Shown: positions 33,481 through 44,523 of the stretch, piece by piece | How positions within the stretch are numbered: the first letter of the stretch is position 1 | How the letters are laid out: every line of letters begins with the position of its first letter | NCBI RefSeq assembly: GCF_022271405.1 | Contig: NZ_JAJNAL010000018.1 | Span: 1 to 64,000, forward strand | Source of the DNA: Rhodopseudomonas infernalis | Lineage (GTDB): Bacteria; Pseudomonadota; Alphaproteobacteria; Rhizobiales; Xanthobacteraceae | Direction: 5' to 3' | Length of the DNA: 64,000 nucleotides | Made by a program: the position numbers and the translations under genes | Notes under the pieces: model-generated | What the model was told of the DNA's origin: nothing | The model's database searches: none | Seen by the model: the letters and a program-made list of their open reading frames with translations, nothing else

Positions 33481-33629
33481 ACCCGCGCTGCGAAGTTACG
33501 ATCACTGCGTTGGCTCGGTCCCTTCGGTTTCGGATTCCTCAGCCCCCAGCCCCCCGAGGCGGTCGGGACCGGGCCTGCGCAGCAGCCGAATCCCCCCACT
33601 GGACCGACGCAAGTTGGTCCTTTTTGTTT
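33481..33629 (+). ncRNA. Candidate small structured RNA with its own terminator (possibly 6S-like)
   Basis: An intrinsic terminator on the plus strand (33601-33625) has no plus-strand gene upstream: the flanking genes on both sides are on the minus strand. Directly upstream is a nested fold: outer stem GCTGCG (33487-33492) / CGCAGC (33578-33583), an asymmetric internal loop, then a 10-bp stem GCTCGGTCCC (33513-33522) / GGGACCGGGC (33565-33574, one G-U), then CCTC (33537-33540) / GAGG (33556-33559). A long hairpin with a central open bubble is the architecture of 6S RNA, but the identity is only a guess. The 5' end is not determined. Confidence 0.55.
33601..33629 (+). terminator. Orphan plus-strand intrinsic terminator
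   Basis: 8-bp stem GGACCGAC / GTTGGTCC (33601-33608, 33613-33620; one G-U pair) closed by a GCAA (GNRA) tetraloop, followed by TTTTTGTTTG. Confidence 0.88.
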
Positions 33630-33696
33630 GTGGGATGTCAATTGAAGCCGCCCGGTCGGGCCGCGACCTGTCGCAGCCGGCAGCTTCCGCGCAGCT

Positions 33697-34452
33697 CTAG
33701 TGCAGCGACGTGAACGCCCCGCCGAGCATCGGCCCGGGCCGCTCCCGGCTTCCGTCCTGGACATAGACGGCGGCCGCGTCGACGCCGTCATGGGCGATAT
33801 TCTCCAGCGGCACCGACCAGCTGCCGGCCGCGCCGGTCCAGTCGCCGACCTTCAGCAGATTGCGCACGACGTTGTGATAGGTGACCTCGCGCCCCCGGTT
33901 CTCGCCGCGCGCGATCGCGATCGGCACCGCCTTGGACACCGCGCAGATCCAGACCTCGCCCTGCCGGGCGCCCGCGCCATTCGGCGCCGCCGCCACCGAC
34001 ACCTTGATCTCCTTGCCGCTCACCGCCATCGCCACCGGCACCGTCATGATGCCGGTGCCCTTGTGGGTGGTCTTGATGGCGTCCTCGATGCCGGTGCGAT
34101 TGCTGCCGACCAGATGCGCCGAGCCGTTGACCACGACCTGCGGGGTGTAGACGTCGCGGTCGCCGCGCATCTGCGAATAGGCTTTCTGGCGCGCGCTGAA
34201 GCGGGCGTCCGCCAGCGTATCCTTCCAGCCGAGATAGTCCCAGTAGTCGATCGGCATGCTCAGTGCGATGACGGACGGATCCTTGGCCAGATCGCCGATG
34301 ATCTTGTCGGCGGGCGGGCAGGACGAGCAGCCCTGCGAGGTGAACAGCTCCACCACCGCACGCGGCTCGGCGGCCGACGCATGCGTCGCCGCGACCAGTG
34401 CGCACACACCGAGTGCGCCGGACCATCGCGAAAAGCCAGGAATTCGGATCAT
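33697..34452 (-). CDS. DUF1223 thioredoxin-like secreted protein, 251 aa
   Basis: Exported protein of the DUF1223 family. A signal peptide occupies residues about 1-28 (cleavage after ASA), followed at once by a thioredoxin-like start: VVELFTSQGCSSCPPADK with C42-x2-C45. The family is predicted to be an oxidoreductase in the envelope, but no substrate is known. The ATG at 34452 is chosen because it gives a proper signal peptide; the frame runs upstream without plausible coding. Downstream of acnA on the same strand but separated by a terminator. Confidence 0.87.
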   Translation of the reverse strand: MIRIPGFSRWSGALGVCALVAATHASAAEPRAVVELFTSQGCSSCPPADKIIGDLAKDPSVIALSMPIDYWDYLGWKDTLADARFSARQKAYSQMRGDRDVYTPQVVVNGSAHLVGSNRTGIEDAIKTTHKGTGIMTVPVAMAVSGKEIKVSVAAAPNGAGARQGEVWICAVSKAVPIAIARGENRGREVTYHNVVRNLLKVGDWTGAAGSWSVPLENIAHDGVDAAAVYVQDGSRERPGPMLGGAFTSLH

Positions 34453-34509
34453 CGTCGCCTTTGCCGGGAGCAGGCGACGGCTGTGCGCCGCCGCTCGGGG
34501 GTGCCTTGA

Positions 34510-34543
34510 AAACGAAAAGGCGGCCTTTTGCATAGGCCGCCTT
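34510..34543 (-). terminator. Intrinsic terminator of acnA
   Basis: On the minus strand AAGGCGGCC (34543-34535) pairs with GGCCGCCTT (34525-34517) across a 9-nt loop, followed by TTCGTTTTC. Confidence 0.75.
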
Positions 34544-34620
34544 CCGTTCACCTGCCACTCACTTCGCAGTGAGGCTTTTCGGCCACGCTTGGGGCCGAGG
34601 AACTCGCTTAGGCCGCTCGC

Positions 34621-37338
<2,718 letters not shown>

Positions 37339-37552
37339 GTAAGGCGGTCCCAGGATTTTTCGTTGTCGACGGGCAGGCGGTGGGCCGACGCCAGAGGAGA
37401 AGCCGTCCGGCTTGCAGGCGTCGATGGTGTGCTGCATCAAGTTCCGGCTTATAGAACCTTTCCAGATGCACCGCCAGTTCGACAATGACTAGCGGCGGCA
37501 TCGTTTATGAGCAAGACGAACCCGCTGCGACAACCCAACAGGCGAACGACGA

Positions 37553-38155
37553 ATGCGGCTGCGTGGACTGGGCCTGCGATGCATCCGAGGCGGCCGTGAG
37601 GTATTCGACGGACTCGACTTCGAGGTCGCGCACGGCGAAGCGCTGGCGCTGGTCGGACAGAACGGCGCAGGCAAGACGTCGCTGCTGCGACTGATCGCCG
37701 GACTGCTGCAACCGGCCGCTGGTAGCATCACGGTCGACGGCGGCGAACCCGACACGCCGGTCGCCGAACAGGCGCATTATCTCGGCCATCGCGACGCCCT
37801 CAAGCCATCACTCAGCGTCAGCGAAAATCTGGCGTTCTGGCGCGAGTTCCTCGGCGGCGAAACCACGGACCTCGCGGCCGCGATCACCGCGGTCGGGCTC
37901 GGCCACGCGGCGGAACTGCCGGCTGCTTACCTCTCCGCCGGGCAGCGCCGGCGGCTGTCGATCGCTCGCCTACTGGTGGTGCGCCGGCCGATCTGGCTGC
38001 TCGACGAGCCGACCTCCGCGCTGGATGCAAAGGGGCAAGAGCTGTTCGTGACCCTGATGAGAGATCACCTCACCCGCGGCGGACTGATCGTCGCGGCGAC
38101 GCATCTGCCGCTCGGGATCGAGGCGCGCGAGATGCGGATCGGAGTGAGGGCATGA
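37553..38155 (+). CDS. ccmA: Heme ABC exporter ATP-binding protein CcmA, 200 aa
   Basis: ATPase of the CcmABC(D) complex that releases holo-CcmE during System I cytochrome c maturation. Walker [12 protein letters not shown] is at 35-45, the signature [14 protein letters not shown] is present, and Walker B is [11 protein letters not shown]. Short compared with other ABC ATPases, as CcmA always is. First gene of the ccm locus; a class E repeat of about 180 bp separates it from ccmB. Confidence 0.95.
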   Translation: MRLRGLGLRCIRGGREVFDGLDFEVAHGEALALVGQNGAGKTSLLRLIAGLLQPAAGSITVDGGEPDTPVAEQAHYLGHRDALKPSLSVSENLAFWREFLGGETTDLAAAITAVGLGHAAELPAAYLSAGQRRRLSIARLLVVRRPIWLLDEPTSALDAKGQELFVTLMRDHLTRGGLIVAATHLPLGIEAREMRIGVRA

Positions 38156-38215
38156 GCGAGCGGGTCATGAGTTGGTCTACAGCTGCAGCTCTTCCATCGC
38201 ACGCGCTGTGCTCGG

Positions 38216-38392
38216 GGACCCCCACCCCCGACCCCTCCCCGCAAGGGGGAGGGGGGACGAGGCGCCGTGCCATTTCGTTCTCTCGTAACTCCGACTTCCT
38301 CTCGGGATCCACTGACTGCACCTCTCCATCCGCTCCCCTCGCGGCCCCCAGGCTCCCCTCCCCCTTGCGGGGAGGGGTCGGGGGTGGGGGTG
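38216..38392. repeat. Class E palindromic repeat inside the ccm locus
   Basis: The left arm ACCCCCACCCCCGACCCC plus TCCCCGCAAGGGGGA (38218-38252) and the right arm, TCCCCCTTGCGGGGA plus GGGGTCGGGGGTGGGGGT, are near-perfect inverted repeats around a roughly 100-bp centre. Located between ccmA and ccmB. Related copies at 41998 and, inside a gene, 44988. Confidence 0.85.
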
Positions 38393-38444
38393 CCGCGGGG
38401 AACGGCATTCGTCATGGACACCCGCGCGCCGCAGGAGCCGTCCG

Positions 38445-39113
38445 ATGACTGCGCTCGGCGCCATCATCCGTCGCGACATCGCGATCGCGCTGCGGGTCGG
38501 CGGCGGGGCGCTGATCGGGGTGCTGTTCTTTCTCACCGTCGTGGTGCTGATGCCGTTCGCGGTCGGGCCCGACCTCAACCTGCTGCAGCGGCTCGGGCCG
38601 GCGATCCTGTGGCTCGGCGCGCTGCTGGCCAGCCTGCTGACGCTCGACCGGCTGTTCACCGCCGACGCCGAGGATGGCTCGCTCGACCTGATCGCGATGA
38701 GCCGCACCCCGCTGGAACTGACCTGCGCCGCCAAGGCGCTGGCGCATTGGGTGGCCACCGGCCTGCCGCTGATCGTCGCGACCCCGGTGCTCGGCCTGCT
38801 GCTCAACCTCGACGGCAGCGCCTCGCTGGCCGTGATGGCGACGCTGCTGGCCGGAACCCCGGCCCTGACCTTCACCGGCATGATCGGCGCGGCGCTGGCG
38901 GTGACGTTGCGCCGCGGCGGCTTGCTGCTGGCCGTATTGGTGCTGCCGCTGGCGATCCCGGTGCTGATCTTCGGCGTCGCCGCCTCGCAAGCCGCAATCG
39001 TCGGCCCAGTGCCGTTCGGCACGCCGTTCTCGATCCTGTGCGCGCTGTCGCTGGCCAGCCTGGTGATCGGCCCGATCGCAGCCGCCGCCAGCCTCAGACA
39101 GGGGCTGGATTAG
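38445..39113 (+). CDS. ccmB: Heme exporter protein CcmB, 222 aa
   Basis: Integral membrane partner of CcmA with about six transmembrane helices. It starts MTALGAIIRRDIAIALRVGG; the family motif FTADAEDGSLDLIAMSRTPLELT (residues about 70-92) is clear. Normal length. In most alphaproteobacteria ccmC follows immediately, but here a toxin-antitoxin pair intervenes. Confidence 0.94.
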   Translation: MTALGAIIRRDIAIALRVGGGALIGVLFFLTVVVLMPFAVGPDLNLLQRLGPAILWLGALLASLLTLDRLFTADAEDGSLDLIAMSRTPLELTCAAKALAHWVATGLPLIVATPVLGLLLNLDGSASLAVMATLLAGTPALTFTGMIGAALAVTLRRGGLLLAVLVLPLAIPVLIFGVAASQAAIVGPVPFGTPFSILCALSLASLVIGPIAAAASLRQGLD

Positions 39114-39150
39114 TCGCCTCGGGAACCGATGAACGCGATACGGGTTCATC

Positions 39151-39184
39151 TTGTGAGAGAAAGAAAGATCACCTATTCTTTCTT
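39151..39184 (+). promoter_or_regulatory. Promoter with overlapping operator for the XRE-RES pair
   Basis: -35-like TTGTGA (39151-39156), 17-bp spacer, -10-like TATTCT (39174-39179). A perfect inverted repeat AAGAAAGA (39161-39168) / TCTTTCTT (39177-39184) with an 8-bp spacer overlaps the spacer and the -10. This is the expected place for autorepression by the XRE-type antitoxin. Start codon 19 nt downstream. Confidence 0.7.
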
Positions 39185-39202
39185 GAGCAAGAGGAGTGCG
39201 AA

Positions 39203-39583
39203 ATGATCGCCGTCCTGAACCGGTCCCCGGCCGTATCCGATAAAGGCCAGGTGCTCACCAAGGCCACCATCAAGGCGGCCGAACGCCTCGGCCTGTCGCA
39301 GAAGGCGCTGGGCAACGTCATCGGTCTGTCGGAATCGGTGGTCTCGCGGATGAAGAGCGGCGACTACGTGCTGGGTGGGGGTAAGCCTTACGAGCTCGCC
39401 GCGCTGTTAGTCCGGCTGTACCGCTCGCTCGATGCCATCGTGGCCGGGGACGAGATCGCTGCGCGCGCGTGGATGAAGAACCACAACCTCGCGCTGCGGG
39501 GATCGCCGGCCGAACTGATCCAGAAAATCCAGGGGCTGTTTCATGTCGTCCAGTACCTGGATACGCGACGCGCTCCGGTCTGA
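39203..39583 (+). CDS. XRE-type antitoxin with MbcA/ParS/Xre (DUF2384) domain, 126 aa
   Basis: Antitoxin of a type II XRE-RES module. A helix-turn-helix occupies about residues 18-52 (RLGLSQKALGNVIGLSESVVSRM), and the C-terminal DUF2384 toxin-binding domain is recognisable from WMKNHNLALRGSPAELIQ (about 90-107). The ATG at 39203 has a GAGGAG-like site 8 nt upstream. Its last 41 nt overlap the toxin gene in another frame. Expected to bind the inverted repeat in its own promoter and neutralise the RES toxin. Confidence 0.88.
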   Translation: MIAVLNRSPAVSDKGQVLTKATIKAAERLGLSQKALGNVIGLSESVVSRMKSGDYVLGGGKPYELAALLVRLYRSLDAIVAGDEIAARAWMKNHNLALRGSPAELIQKIQGLFHVVQYLDTRRAPV

Positions 39584-40307
39584 GCAGGCGAGGCTTTCGG
39601 GACGGTTCTGGCGCATCGTCGAGGCGCAGCATCAATCGGCGACGATGAAGCTGACGGACTCGCTCGAGGAACAGGCGCTGCTCGAGGAAATCGTCGAGGA
39701 GACCAAACCGCCGATTCCGCCGGACTGCGATGGCCTCGACTTCCTGCTGATGACGCCGTTCCGCTACAGCGCCATGAACCCCTGGGGCTCGCGCTTTCGG
39801 CGACCCAATGCCGAGGCTGGCGTGTTCTATGCGTCCGCGCATCCATCGACCGCGATCGCCGAGGCGGTGTTTCACCGCCTGACATTCTTCGCCGAATCGC
39901 CCGGCACGCCGTGGCCGCAGAACCCGGCCGAATACACCGCTTTCGCGGTCGAGCTGACCTCGGAGCGCGCGCTCGATCTCACCGTGCGGCCGCCGCACGA
40001 CATCGCCACGATCATGAGCCTTCAGAATTACGCCGCCGGGCAGGCGTTCAGCGAAGCGGCGCGGGCGGACGGCGGCAAGATCATCAAGTATCCTTCGGTC
40101 CGCGACCCGCAGGGCGGCGCCAACGTCGCGGTGCTGACGCCGCACGCATTCGGCGCCAGGGCGCCGGTCGAACGCCAGAGCTGGCGCATCCACCTCGACC
40201 GCAACGGCGCGCGCGCGTTCTGCGAAGCGCCGCGCAGCTCGCTTGCGTTCGGCCGTACTGCGTTCAACGCCGATCCACGCATGAGCGGGTTGGTGTGGGA
40301 CCGCTGA
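39543..40307 (+). CDS. RES-domain toxin (NAD+-targeting), 254 aa
   Basis: RES-family toxin; characterised members degrade or phosphorolyse NAD+, halting growth. The core with GSRFRR, the invariant GVFYASAHPSTAIAEAVFHR (Arg/Glu residues) and a C-terminal conserved serine region is present. Its length is at the long end for RES toxins because of an N-terminal helical segment. The start ATG lies 41 nt inside the antitoxin gene, so translation is coupled. The module sits between ccmB and ccmC, in the same orientation. Confidence 0.88.
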   Translation: MSSSTWIRDALRSEQARLSGRFWRIVEAQHQSATMKLTDSLEEQALLEEIVEETKPPIPPDCDGLDFLLMTPFRYSAMNPWGSRFRRPNAEAGVFYASAHPSTAIAEAVFHRLTFFAESPGTPWPQNPAEYTAFAVELTSERALDLTVRPPHDIATIMSLQNYAAGQAFSEAARADGGKIIKYPSVRDPQGGANVAVLTPHAFGARAPVERQSWRIHLDRNGARAFCEAPRSSLAFGRTAFNADPRMSGLVWDR

Positions 40308-40361
40308 GGCGCGATCGACGCCCGGCCACATCTCCGGTTTGGCCCGGATGCCGCCGCAAGC

Positions 40362-40412
40362 CCGCAGCCGCTAACTTGCTGCGGTGCGATAGCCCGGCGG
40401 CCCGGACTATCG
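40362..40412. other. Two consecutive hairpins between the RES toxin gene and ccmC
   Basis: CCGCAGC (40362-40368) / GCTGCGG (40378-40384), then CGATAG(c)CCGG (40387-40397) / CCGG(a)CTATCG (40402-40412). No U-tract. Position after the toxin stop codon suggests a transcription or translation boundary. Confidence 0.5.
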
Positions 40413-40485
40413 TCGCGATCAACTCCGCAGCAGGTTCTGCGCGGCGTCATTGCCTGCGGCCGCCCGCCCCATTATCAGGAACGAC

Positions 40486-41220
40486 ATGACGCTGACCGAA
40501 CTCGCCAATCCGACCCGGTTCCTGTCGCTCGCGGGCCGCCTGCTGCCGTGGCTCGCGGGGCTGACGGTGCTGCTGCTGGCCATCGGTCTTATCCAGTCGA
40601 TGCTGGCGCCGGACGACTACCAGCAGGGCGCCACCGTCAAGATCATGTTCGTGCACGTGCCGAACGCCTGGCTGGCGATGTTCGTCTGGGGGGTGATGAG
40701 CGTCGCCTCGCTCGGCACGCTGGTGTGGCGGCATCCGCTCGCCGACGTCGCCGCCAAGACCGCCGCCCCGATCGGCGCCGCCTTCACGTTCCTGGCGCTG
40801 CTCACCGGCTCGCTGTGGGGCCGGCCGATGTGGGGCACCTATTGGGAATGGGATGCGCGGCTGACCTCGATGCTGATCCTGTTCCTGATGTATCTCGGCC
40901 TGATCGCGCTGTGGCGCGCGGTCGAGGACCCGTCCCGTGCCGCCCGCGCCGCCGCGGTGCTGACGCTGGTCGGCGCCATCAACCTGCCGATCATCAAGTT
41001 CTCGGTCGACTGGTGGAATACGCTGCACCAGCCGGCGTCGGTGATGCGGATCGGCGGGCCGGCGCTCGACAAATCGTTCCTGATGCCGCTGCTGGTGATG
41101 GCGATCGGCTTCTCGCTGTTGTTCCTGACGCTGCACATCGCGGCGATGCGCAACGAGATCCTGCGCCGCCGGGTGCGCTCGCTGCAGATGATGCAGGCCA
41201 GCCGCGCAGAGGCCGCGTGA
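40486..41220 (+). CDS. ccmC: Heme exporter protein CcmC, 244 aa
   Basis: Membrane protein that delivers heme to CcmE. The Trp-rich heme-handling motif [13 protein letters not shown] is present and flanked by the conserved His-containing loops ([12 protein letters not shown] and [11 protein letters not shown]). About six transmembrane helices. The ATG at 40486 has an AGGA site. Its stop overlaps the ccmD start (TGATG). Confidence 0.95.
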   Translation: MTLTELANPTRFLSLAGRLLPWLAGLTVLLLAIGLIQSMLAPDDYQQGATVKIMFVHVPNAWLAMFVWGVMSVASLGTLVWRHPLADVAAKTAAPIGAAFTFLALLTGSLWGRPMWGTYWEWDARLTSMLILFLMYLGLIALWRAVEDPSRAARAAAVLTLVGAINLPIIKFSVDWWNTLHQPASVMRIGGPALDKSFLMPLLVMAIGFSLLFLTLHIAAMRNEILRRRVRSLQMMQASRAEAA

Positions 41221-41396
41221 TGTTCGGTCGCTACGCGGAGTTCATCGTCTCGTCCTACGCCGCCACCGCGCTGGTGGTGGCGATCCTGACCGCCTGGGTG
41301 GTGATCGATTATCGCCGCCAGAAAGCGCGGCTGCGCGACCTCGAAGCCCGCGGCGCGACGCGGCGCTCCGGCCGCAGCGCGACGGACATGTCATGA
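41220..41396 (+). CDS. ccmD: Heme exporter protein CcmD, 58 aa
   Basis: Small single-span protein of the CcmABCD complex, needed to release holo-CcmE. One transmembrane helix (about residues 14-30) preceded by [12 protein letters not shown] and followed by the typical [15 protein letters not shown] cytoplasmic motif. Overlaps ccmC by 1 nt and ccmG by 4 nt, so all three are translationally coupled. Confidence 0.93.
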   Translation: MFGRYAEFIVSSYAATALVVAILTAWVVIDYRRQKARLRDLEARGATRRSGRSATDMS

Positions 41397-41986
41397 GCAC
41401 GCCCGTCACCGACTCCGCTTCGCCGAAGCGGCGCTCCTGGCTGGTGGTGCTGCCGGTGCTGGTGTTTGCGGGGCTGGCGGTGCTGTTCTGGTTCAGGCTC
41501 GGCGACCGCGACATCTCCAAGATTCCCTCGGTGCTGATCGGCCGCGAAGCGCCGCAGACCGTGCTGCCGCCGCTCGAGGAGCTGGCCCGCGACGGCACGC
41601 CGGTGCCGGGCATCGCGCCGGCGCTGTTCGCCGGCAAGGTCAGCGTCGTCAATGTCTGGGCGTCGTGGTGCGTGCCCTGCCACGACGAGGCGCCGCTGCT
41701 GACCGCGCTCGGCGACGACCGGCGCATTCAGATCGTCGGCATCAACTACAAGGACAAGCCCGACAACGCCCGCCGCTTCCTCGGCCGCTACGGCAATCCG
41801 TTCGCCGCCGTCGGCGTCGACGCCAATGGCCGCGCCGCGATCGACTGGGGCGTCTACGGGGTGCCGGAAACCTTCGTGGTCGGCCGCGACGGCAGGATTG
41901 CCTACAAGCTGGTCGGCCCGATCACGCCGGATAATCTCGACAAGATACTCAAGCCCGAGATCGAGAAGGCGCTGGCGAAGTCCTAA
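41393..41986 (+). CDS. ccmG: Thiol:disulfide interchange protein CcmG/DsbE, 197 aa
   Basis: Membrane-anchored periplasmic thioredoxin that reduces apocytochrome c for heme ligation. N-terminal anchor helix (about 16-34), then a thioredoxin fold with the active site C93-VP-C96 in [13 protein letters not shown], and the cis-Pro loop [12 protein letters not shown]. Normal length. Last ccm gene in this cluster; ccmE, F and H are elsewhere. Confidence 0.95.
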   Translation: MSTPVTDSASPKRRSWLVVLPVLVFAGLAVLFWFRLGDRDISKIPSVLIGREAPQTVLPPLEELARDGTPVPGIAPALFAGKVSVVNVWASWCVPCHDEAPLLTALGDDRRIQIVGINYKDKPDNARRFLGRYGNPFAAVGVDANGRAAIDWGVYGVPETFVVGRDGRIAYKLVGPITPDNLDKILKPEIEKALAKS

Positions 41987-41997
41987 CAGCGTTCATC

Positions 41998-42168
41998 CTC
42001 ACCCCCTCCCCGACCGCCGCGAGCCCCCTCTCCCGCTCGCGGGAGAGGACTGGGGTGAGGGAGCCCCAAGCAGTGACTCAGCGACTCGCGGAGCGGAGTG
42101 CCCTCACCCGCCGCGCTTCGCGCGTCGACCTCCCCCGCAAGCGGGGGAGGTCGCGCTGCGCCGCGTGG
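41998..42168. repeat. Class E palindromic repeat (after ccmG)
   Basis: Two internal stems, CTCTCCCGC / GCGGGAGAG and CCTCCCCCGC / GCGGGGGAGG, embedded in a G/C-tract-rich element ending GGGTGAGGG ... CCCTCACCC. Related to the copies at 38216 and 44988. Confidence 0.75.
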
Positions 42169-42290
42169 ACAGCTCGCCCCACGCAAATAATTATCAGCGT
42201 TTATCGGCGGTTCATTTGACCGCCATGGACCCGCCATGAATCGACGGCTAGCTTGGTTGCATTACTAACAACGTCCGTGGAGGACACCCC

Positions 42291-42683
42291 ATGCGTACTT
42301 CGAAGCTGCGCCACCTCGCCCTCGCTCCGCTCGCCGCCGCGCTGGCATTCGGCCTGCTCGCCAGCGGCCCGGTGATGGCCCAGGGCACCCAGACCGCGCC
42401 GTCCGGCACCATGGCGCCGCCGCCCAAGGCCGATACCAAGATGGCCCCGGCCAAAGACAGCAAGATGGCGCCCGCCAAGGCGGAGAAGACCGAGCTGCTC
42501 GATATCAACTCGGCCACCGCCGAACAGCTCGACGCACTCCCCGGTGTCGGCAAGGCCTACTCGGCCGCCATCATCAAGGGCCGCCCCTACAAGGGCAAGG
42601 ACGAGCTGGTGCAGAAGAAGATCGTCCCCGAGAAGACCTACGAGGGCATCAAGGACAAGATCATCGCGAAGCAGAAGAGCTGA
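42291..42683 (+). CDS. Secreted helix-hairpin-helix protein, ComEA-like, 130 aa
   Basis: Small exported protein. Signal peptide residues 1-31 (ending VMAQ), then a low-complexity Pro/Lys/Met linker with a repeated (K)MAPAKDSK-type unit, and a C-terminal helix-hairpin-helix domain ([24 protein letters not shown], about residues 66-92) followed by a second half. HhH domains bind DNA non-specifically; relatives act in competence (ComEA), but here no competence genes are nearby, so its DNA-uptake role is only a possibility. Confidence 0.82.
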   Translation: MRTSKLRHLALAPLAAALAFGLLASGPVMAQGTQTAPSGTMAPPPKADTKMAPAKDSKMAPAKAEKTELLDINSATAEQLDALPGVGKAYSAAIIKGRPYKGKDELVQKKIVPEKTYEGIKDKIIAKQKS

Positions 42684-42715
42684 GCGGGGGCGCAATCCGT
42701 CGCCACGACTTAACA

Positions 42716-42790
42716 CGTCATGCCCGGGCTTGACCCGGGCATCCATCACTTCAAGAAGGATGGATTGCCGGGTCAAGCCCGGCAATGACG
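42716..42790. repeat. Class C palindromic repeat, copy 2
   Basis: CGTCATGCCCGGGCTTGACCCGGGCATCCAT at the left; inverted GGATTGCCGGGTCAAGCCCGGCAATGACG at the right, each half also self-complementary. Lies between convergent genes, next to a class B repeat. Confidence 0.88.
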
Positions 42791-42830
42791 GCTGTGGAGA
42801 TAGTGCCGAAGCCCTTCTACCAATCCGAGC

Positions 42831-42910
42831 CGTCATTGCGAGGAGCGTAGCGACGAAGCAATCCAGCGCCGTGTACTGAGCTGGATTGCTTCGCTGCGCT
42901 CGAAATGACG
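42831..42910. repeat. Class B palindromic repeat, copy 3
   Basis: CGTCATTGCGAGGAGCG, AAGCAATCCAG, then CTGGATTGCTT and the right end CGAAATGACG. Adjacent to the class C copy at 42716; together they fill the gap between convergent genes. Confidence 0.87.
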
Positions 42911-42936
42911 GGGAGGGGCCGCCCGGAAAATCGCGC

Positions 42937-43554
42937 TTAGCGCCCCGACACGTCGCCTTCGTCGGACGCGCTCTTGTCGAGCGTCGCGGGTTCGGCGGTG
43001 TAGCGCTTGGCCAGCGGCATCTGCAGCATGGCAAACGCCATGGTGAGCGGGATCATGCCGAACACCTTGAACGACACCCAGAACTCGGTCGACTGCGTCC
43101 GCCACACCGTCTCGTTCAGCACCGCCATCGCGGCGAAGAACAAGGCCCAGCGCGCCGTCAGCTTGCGCCAGCCTTCCGGCGTCAGGTTGAACACCTGGTC
43201 GAACAGGATGGCGATGAAGCTGCGGCCGAACAGCAGGCCGCCACCGAGCACCGCGGCGAACAGCGCGTACACGATGGTCGGCTTCATCTTGATGAAGGTC
43301 TCGTCGTGCAGCACCAGCGTCAGCGTGCCGAACACCAGCACCACCACGGCGGTGACGATCGCCATGATCGGCACGTGCTTCGTCACCACATAGGACGCGA
43401 TGATGGCGGCGATTACCGCCACCATGAAGGCGCCGGTGGCGGCGAATAGATTGAACTTGGCATTGACGAAGAAGAACACCAGCAGCGGGCCGAGTTCGGT
43501 CGCCAGCTTGAACAGCGGATGCGGCTGCTTTTTGTCGATCAGTTGGTCGCTCAT
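42937..43554 (-). CDS. ispZ: Inner membrane septation protein A (YciB/IspZ), 205 aa
   Basis: Multi-spanning membrane protein of the YciB family (intracellular septation / envelope maintenance), with about six hydrophobic helices. Family hallmarks: [21 protein letters not shown] near the N terminus and the W-R-L-R-like segment [20 protein letters not shown]. Normal length. Its start overlaps the end of ftsY by 4 nt, so it is co-translated. Confidence 0.93.
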   Translation of the reverse strand: MSDQLIDKKQPHPLFKLATELGPLLVFFFVNAKFNLFAATGAFMVAVIAAIIASYVVTKHVPIMAIVTAVVVLVFGTLTLVLHDETFIKMKPTIVYALFAAVLGGGLLFGRSFIAILFDQVFNLTPEGWRKLTARWALFFAAMAVLNETVWRTQSTEFWVSFKVFGMIPLTMAFAMLQMPLAKRYTAEPATLDKSASDEGDVSGR

Positions 43555-44495
43555 GCGGCCTCCGTGCCGGCGATCGCCTTGGCGAAATCGCGTGCGGTGA
43601 ACGGCGCCAGATCGTCGACGCCCTCGCCGACGCCGACGAAATGCACCGGCAGCTTGTGCTTCTCGGCGATGGCGACCAGGATGCCGCCACGCGCGGTGCC
43701 GTCGAGCTTGGTCATCACCAATCCAGTCACGCCGGCCGTCTTGGTGAAGGCTTCGACCTGCGACAGCGCGTTCTGGCCGACGGTGGCGTCGAGCACCAGC
43801 AGCACCGCATGCGGCGCCGTCGCATCGACCTTCTTGATGACGCGCACGACCTTTTCCAGCTCGTTCATCAGCTCGGCGCGGTTCTGCAGCCGGCCGGCGG
43901 TGTCGATCAGCAGCACGTCGCGGCCCTGGTCCTTGGCGGCGGTCAGCGCGTTGAACGCCAAACCCGCGGAGTCCGAGCCCTGCGCGCCGGCGATCACCGG
44001 CGTGCCGGTGCGGTCGCCCCAGACCTTGAGCTGCTCGATCGCCGCGGCCCGGAAGGTATCGCCGGCCGCCATCATGACGCTGTGCCCTTCCGCCGCGAAA
44101 CGGGCCGAGAGCTTGCCGATCGTGGTGGTCTTGCCGGAGCCGTTGACGCCGACCACCAGCACCACGAACGGCTTATGGGCCGTATCGATGGTGAGGGGCT
44201 TGGCCACCGGCGCCAGCACCTTCTCGACCTCGGCGGCGACGATCTCCTTGACGTCGCTGGCCGCGATCATCTTGTCGTAGCGGCCCTCGCCGACCGCCGC
44301 GGCGATCCGCGCCGCCACCTCGGTGCCGAGATCGGCGCGCAGCAGCACGTCCTCGATCTCCTCGAGCATCGCCCGGTCGAGCTTGCGCTTGGAAATCAGA
44401 TCGGTGAGCGCCGTGCCGATCTGGCTCGACGTCCGTTTCAGTCCGCTGGACAGCCGCCGCCACCAGCTCGTTTTGCCATTTTCCGTGTCACTCAT
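43551..44495 (-). CDS. ftsY: Signal recognition particle receptor FtsY, 314 aa
   Basis: SRP-receptor GTPase that brings ribosome-SRP complexes to SecYEG. A short N-terminal helix (about residues 9-30) precedes the NG domain. GTPase motifs: GVNGSGKTT at 116-124, DTAGRLQ, and [10 protein letters not shown]. Lacks the long acidic A-domain of E. coli FtsY, usual for alphaproteobacteria. First gene of the ftsY-ispZ pair; the gene is divergent from the RluA-type gene. Confidence 0.96.
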   Translation of the reverse strand: MSDTENGKTSWWRRLSSGLKRTSSQIGTALTDLISKRKLDRAMLEEIEDVLLRADLGTEVAARIAAAVGEGRYDKMIAASDVKEIVAAEVEKVLAPVAKPLTIDTAHKPFVVLVVGVNGSGKTTTIGKLSARFAAEGHSVMMAAGDTFRAAAIEQLKVWGDRTGTPVIAGAQGSDSAGLAFNALTAAKDQGRDVLLIDTAGRLQNRAELMNELEKVVRVIKKVDATAPHAVLLVLDATVGQNALSQVEAFTKTAGVTGLVMTKLDGTARGGILVAIAEKHKLPVHFVGVGEGVDDLAPFTARDFAKAIAGTEAA

Positions 44496-44523
44496 CAGGG
44501 CGCTGTGTTAGCCGTTTCGGACC

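Noticed and set aside
33339-33713. 124-codon plus-strand frame over the sRNA region
   Set aside because: The frame runs through the terminator hairpin and into the opposite-strand DUF1223 gene; composition is Arg/Pro/Ala-rich without motifs. The structured RNA explanation fits better.
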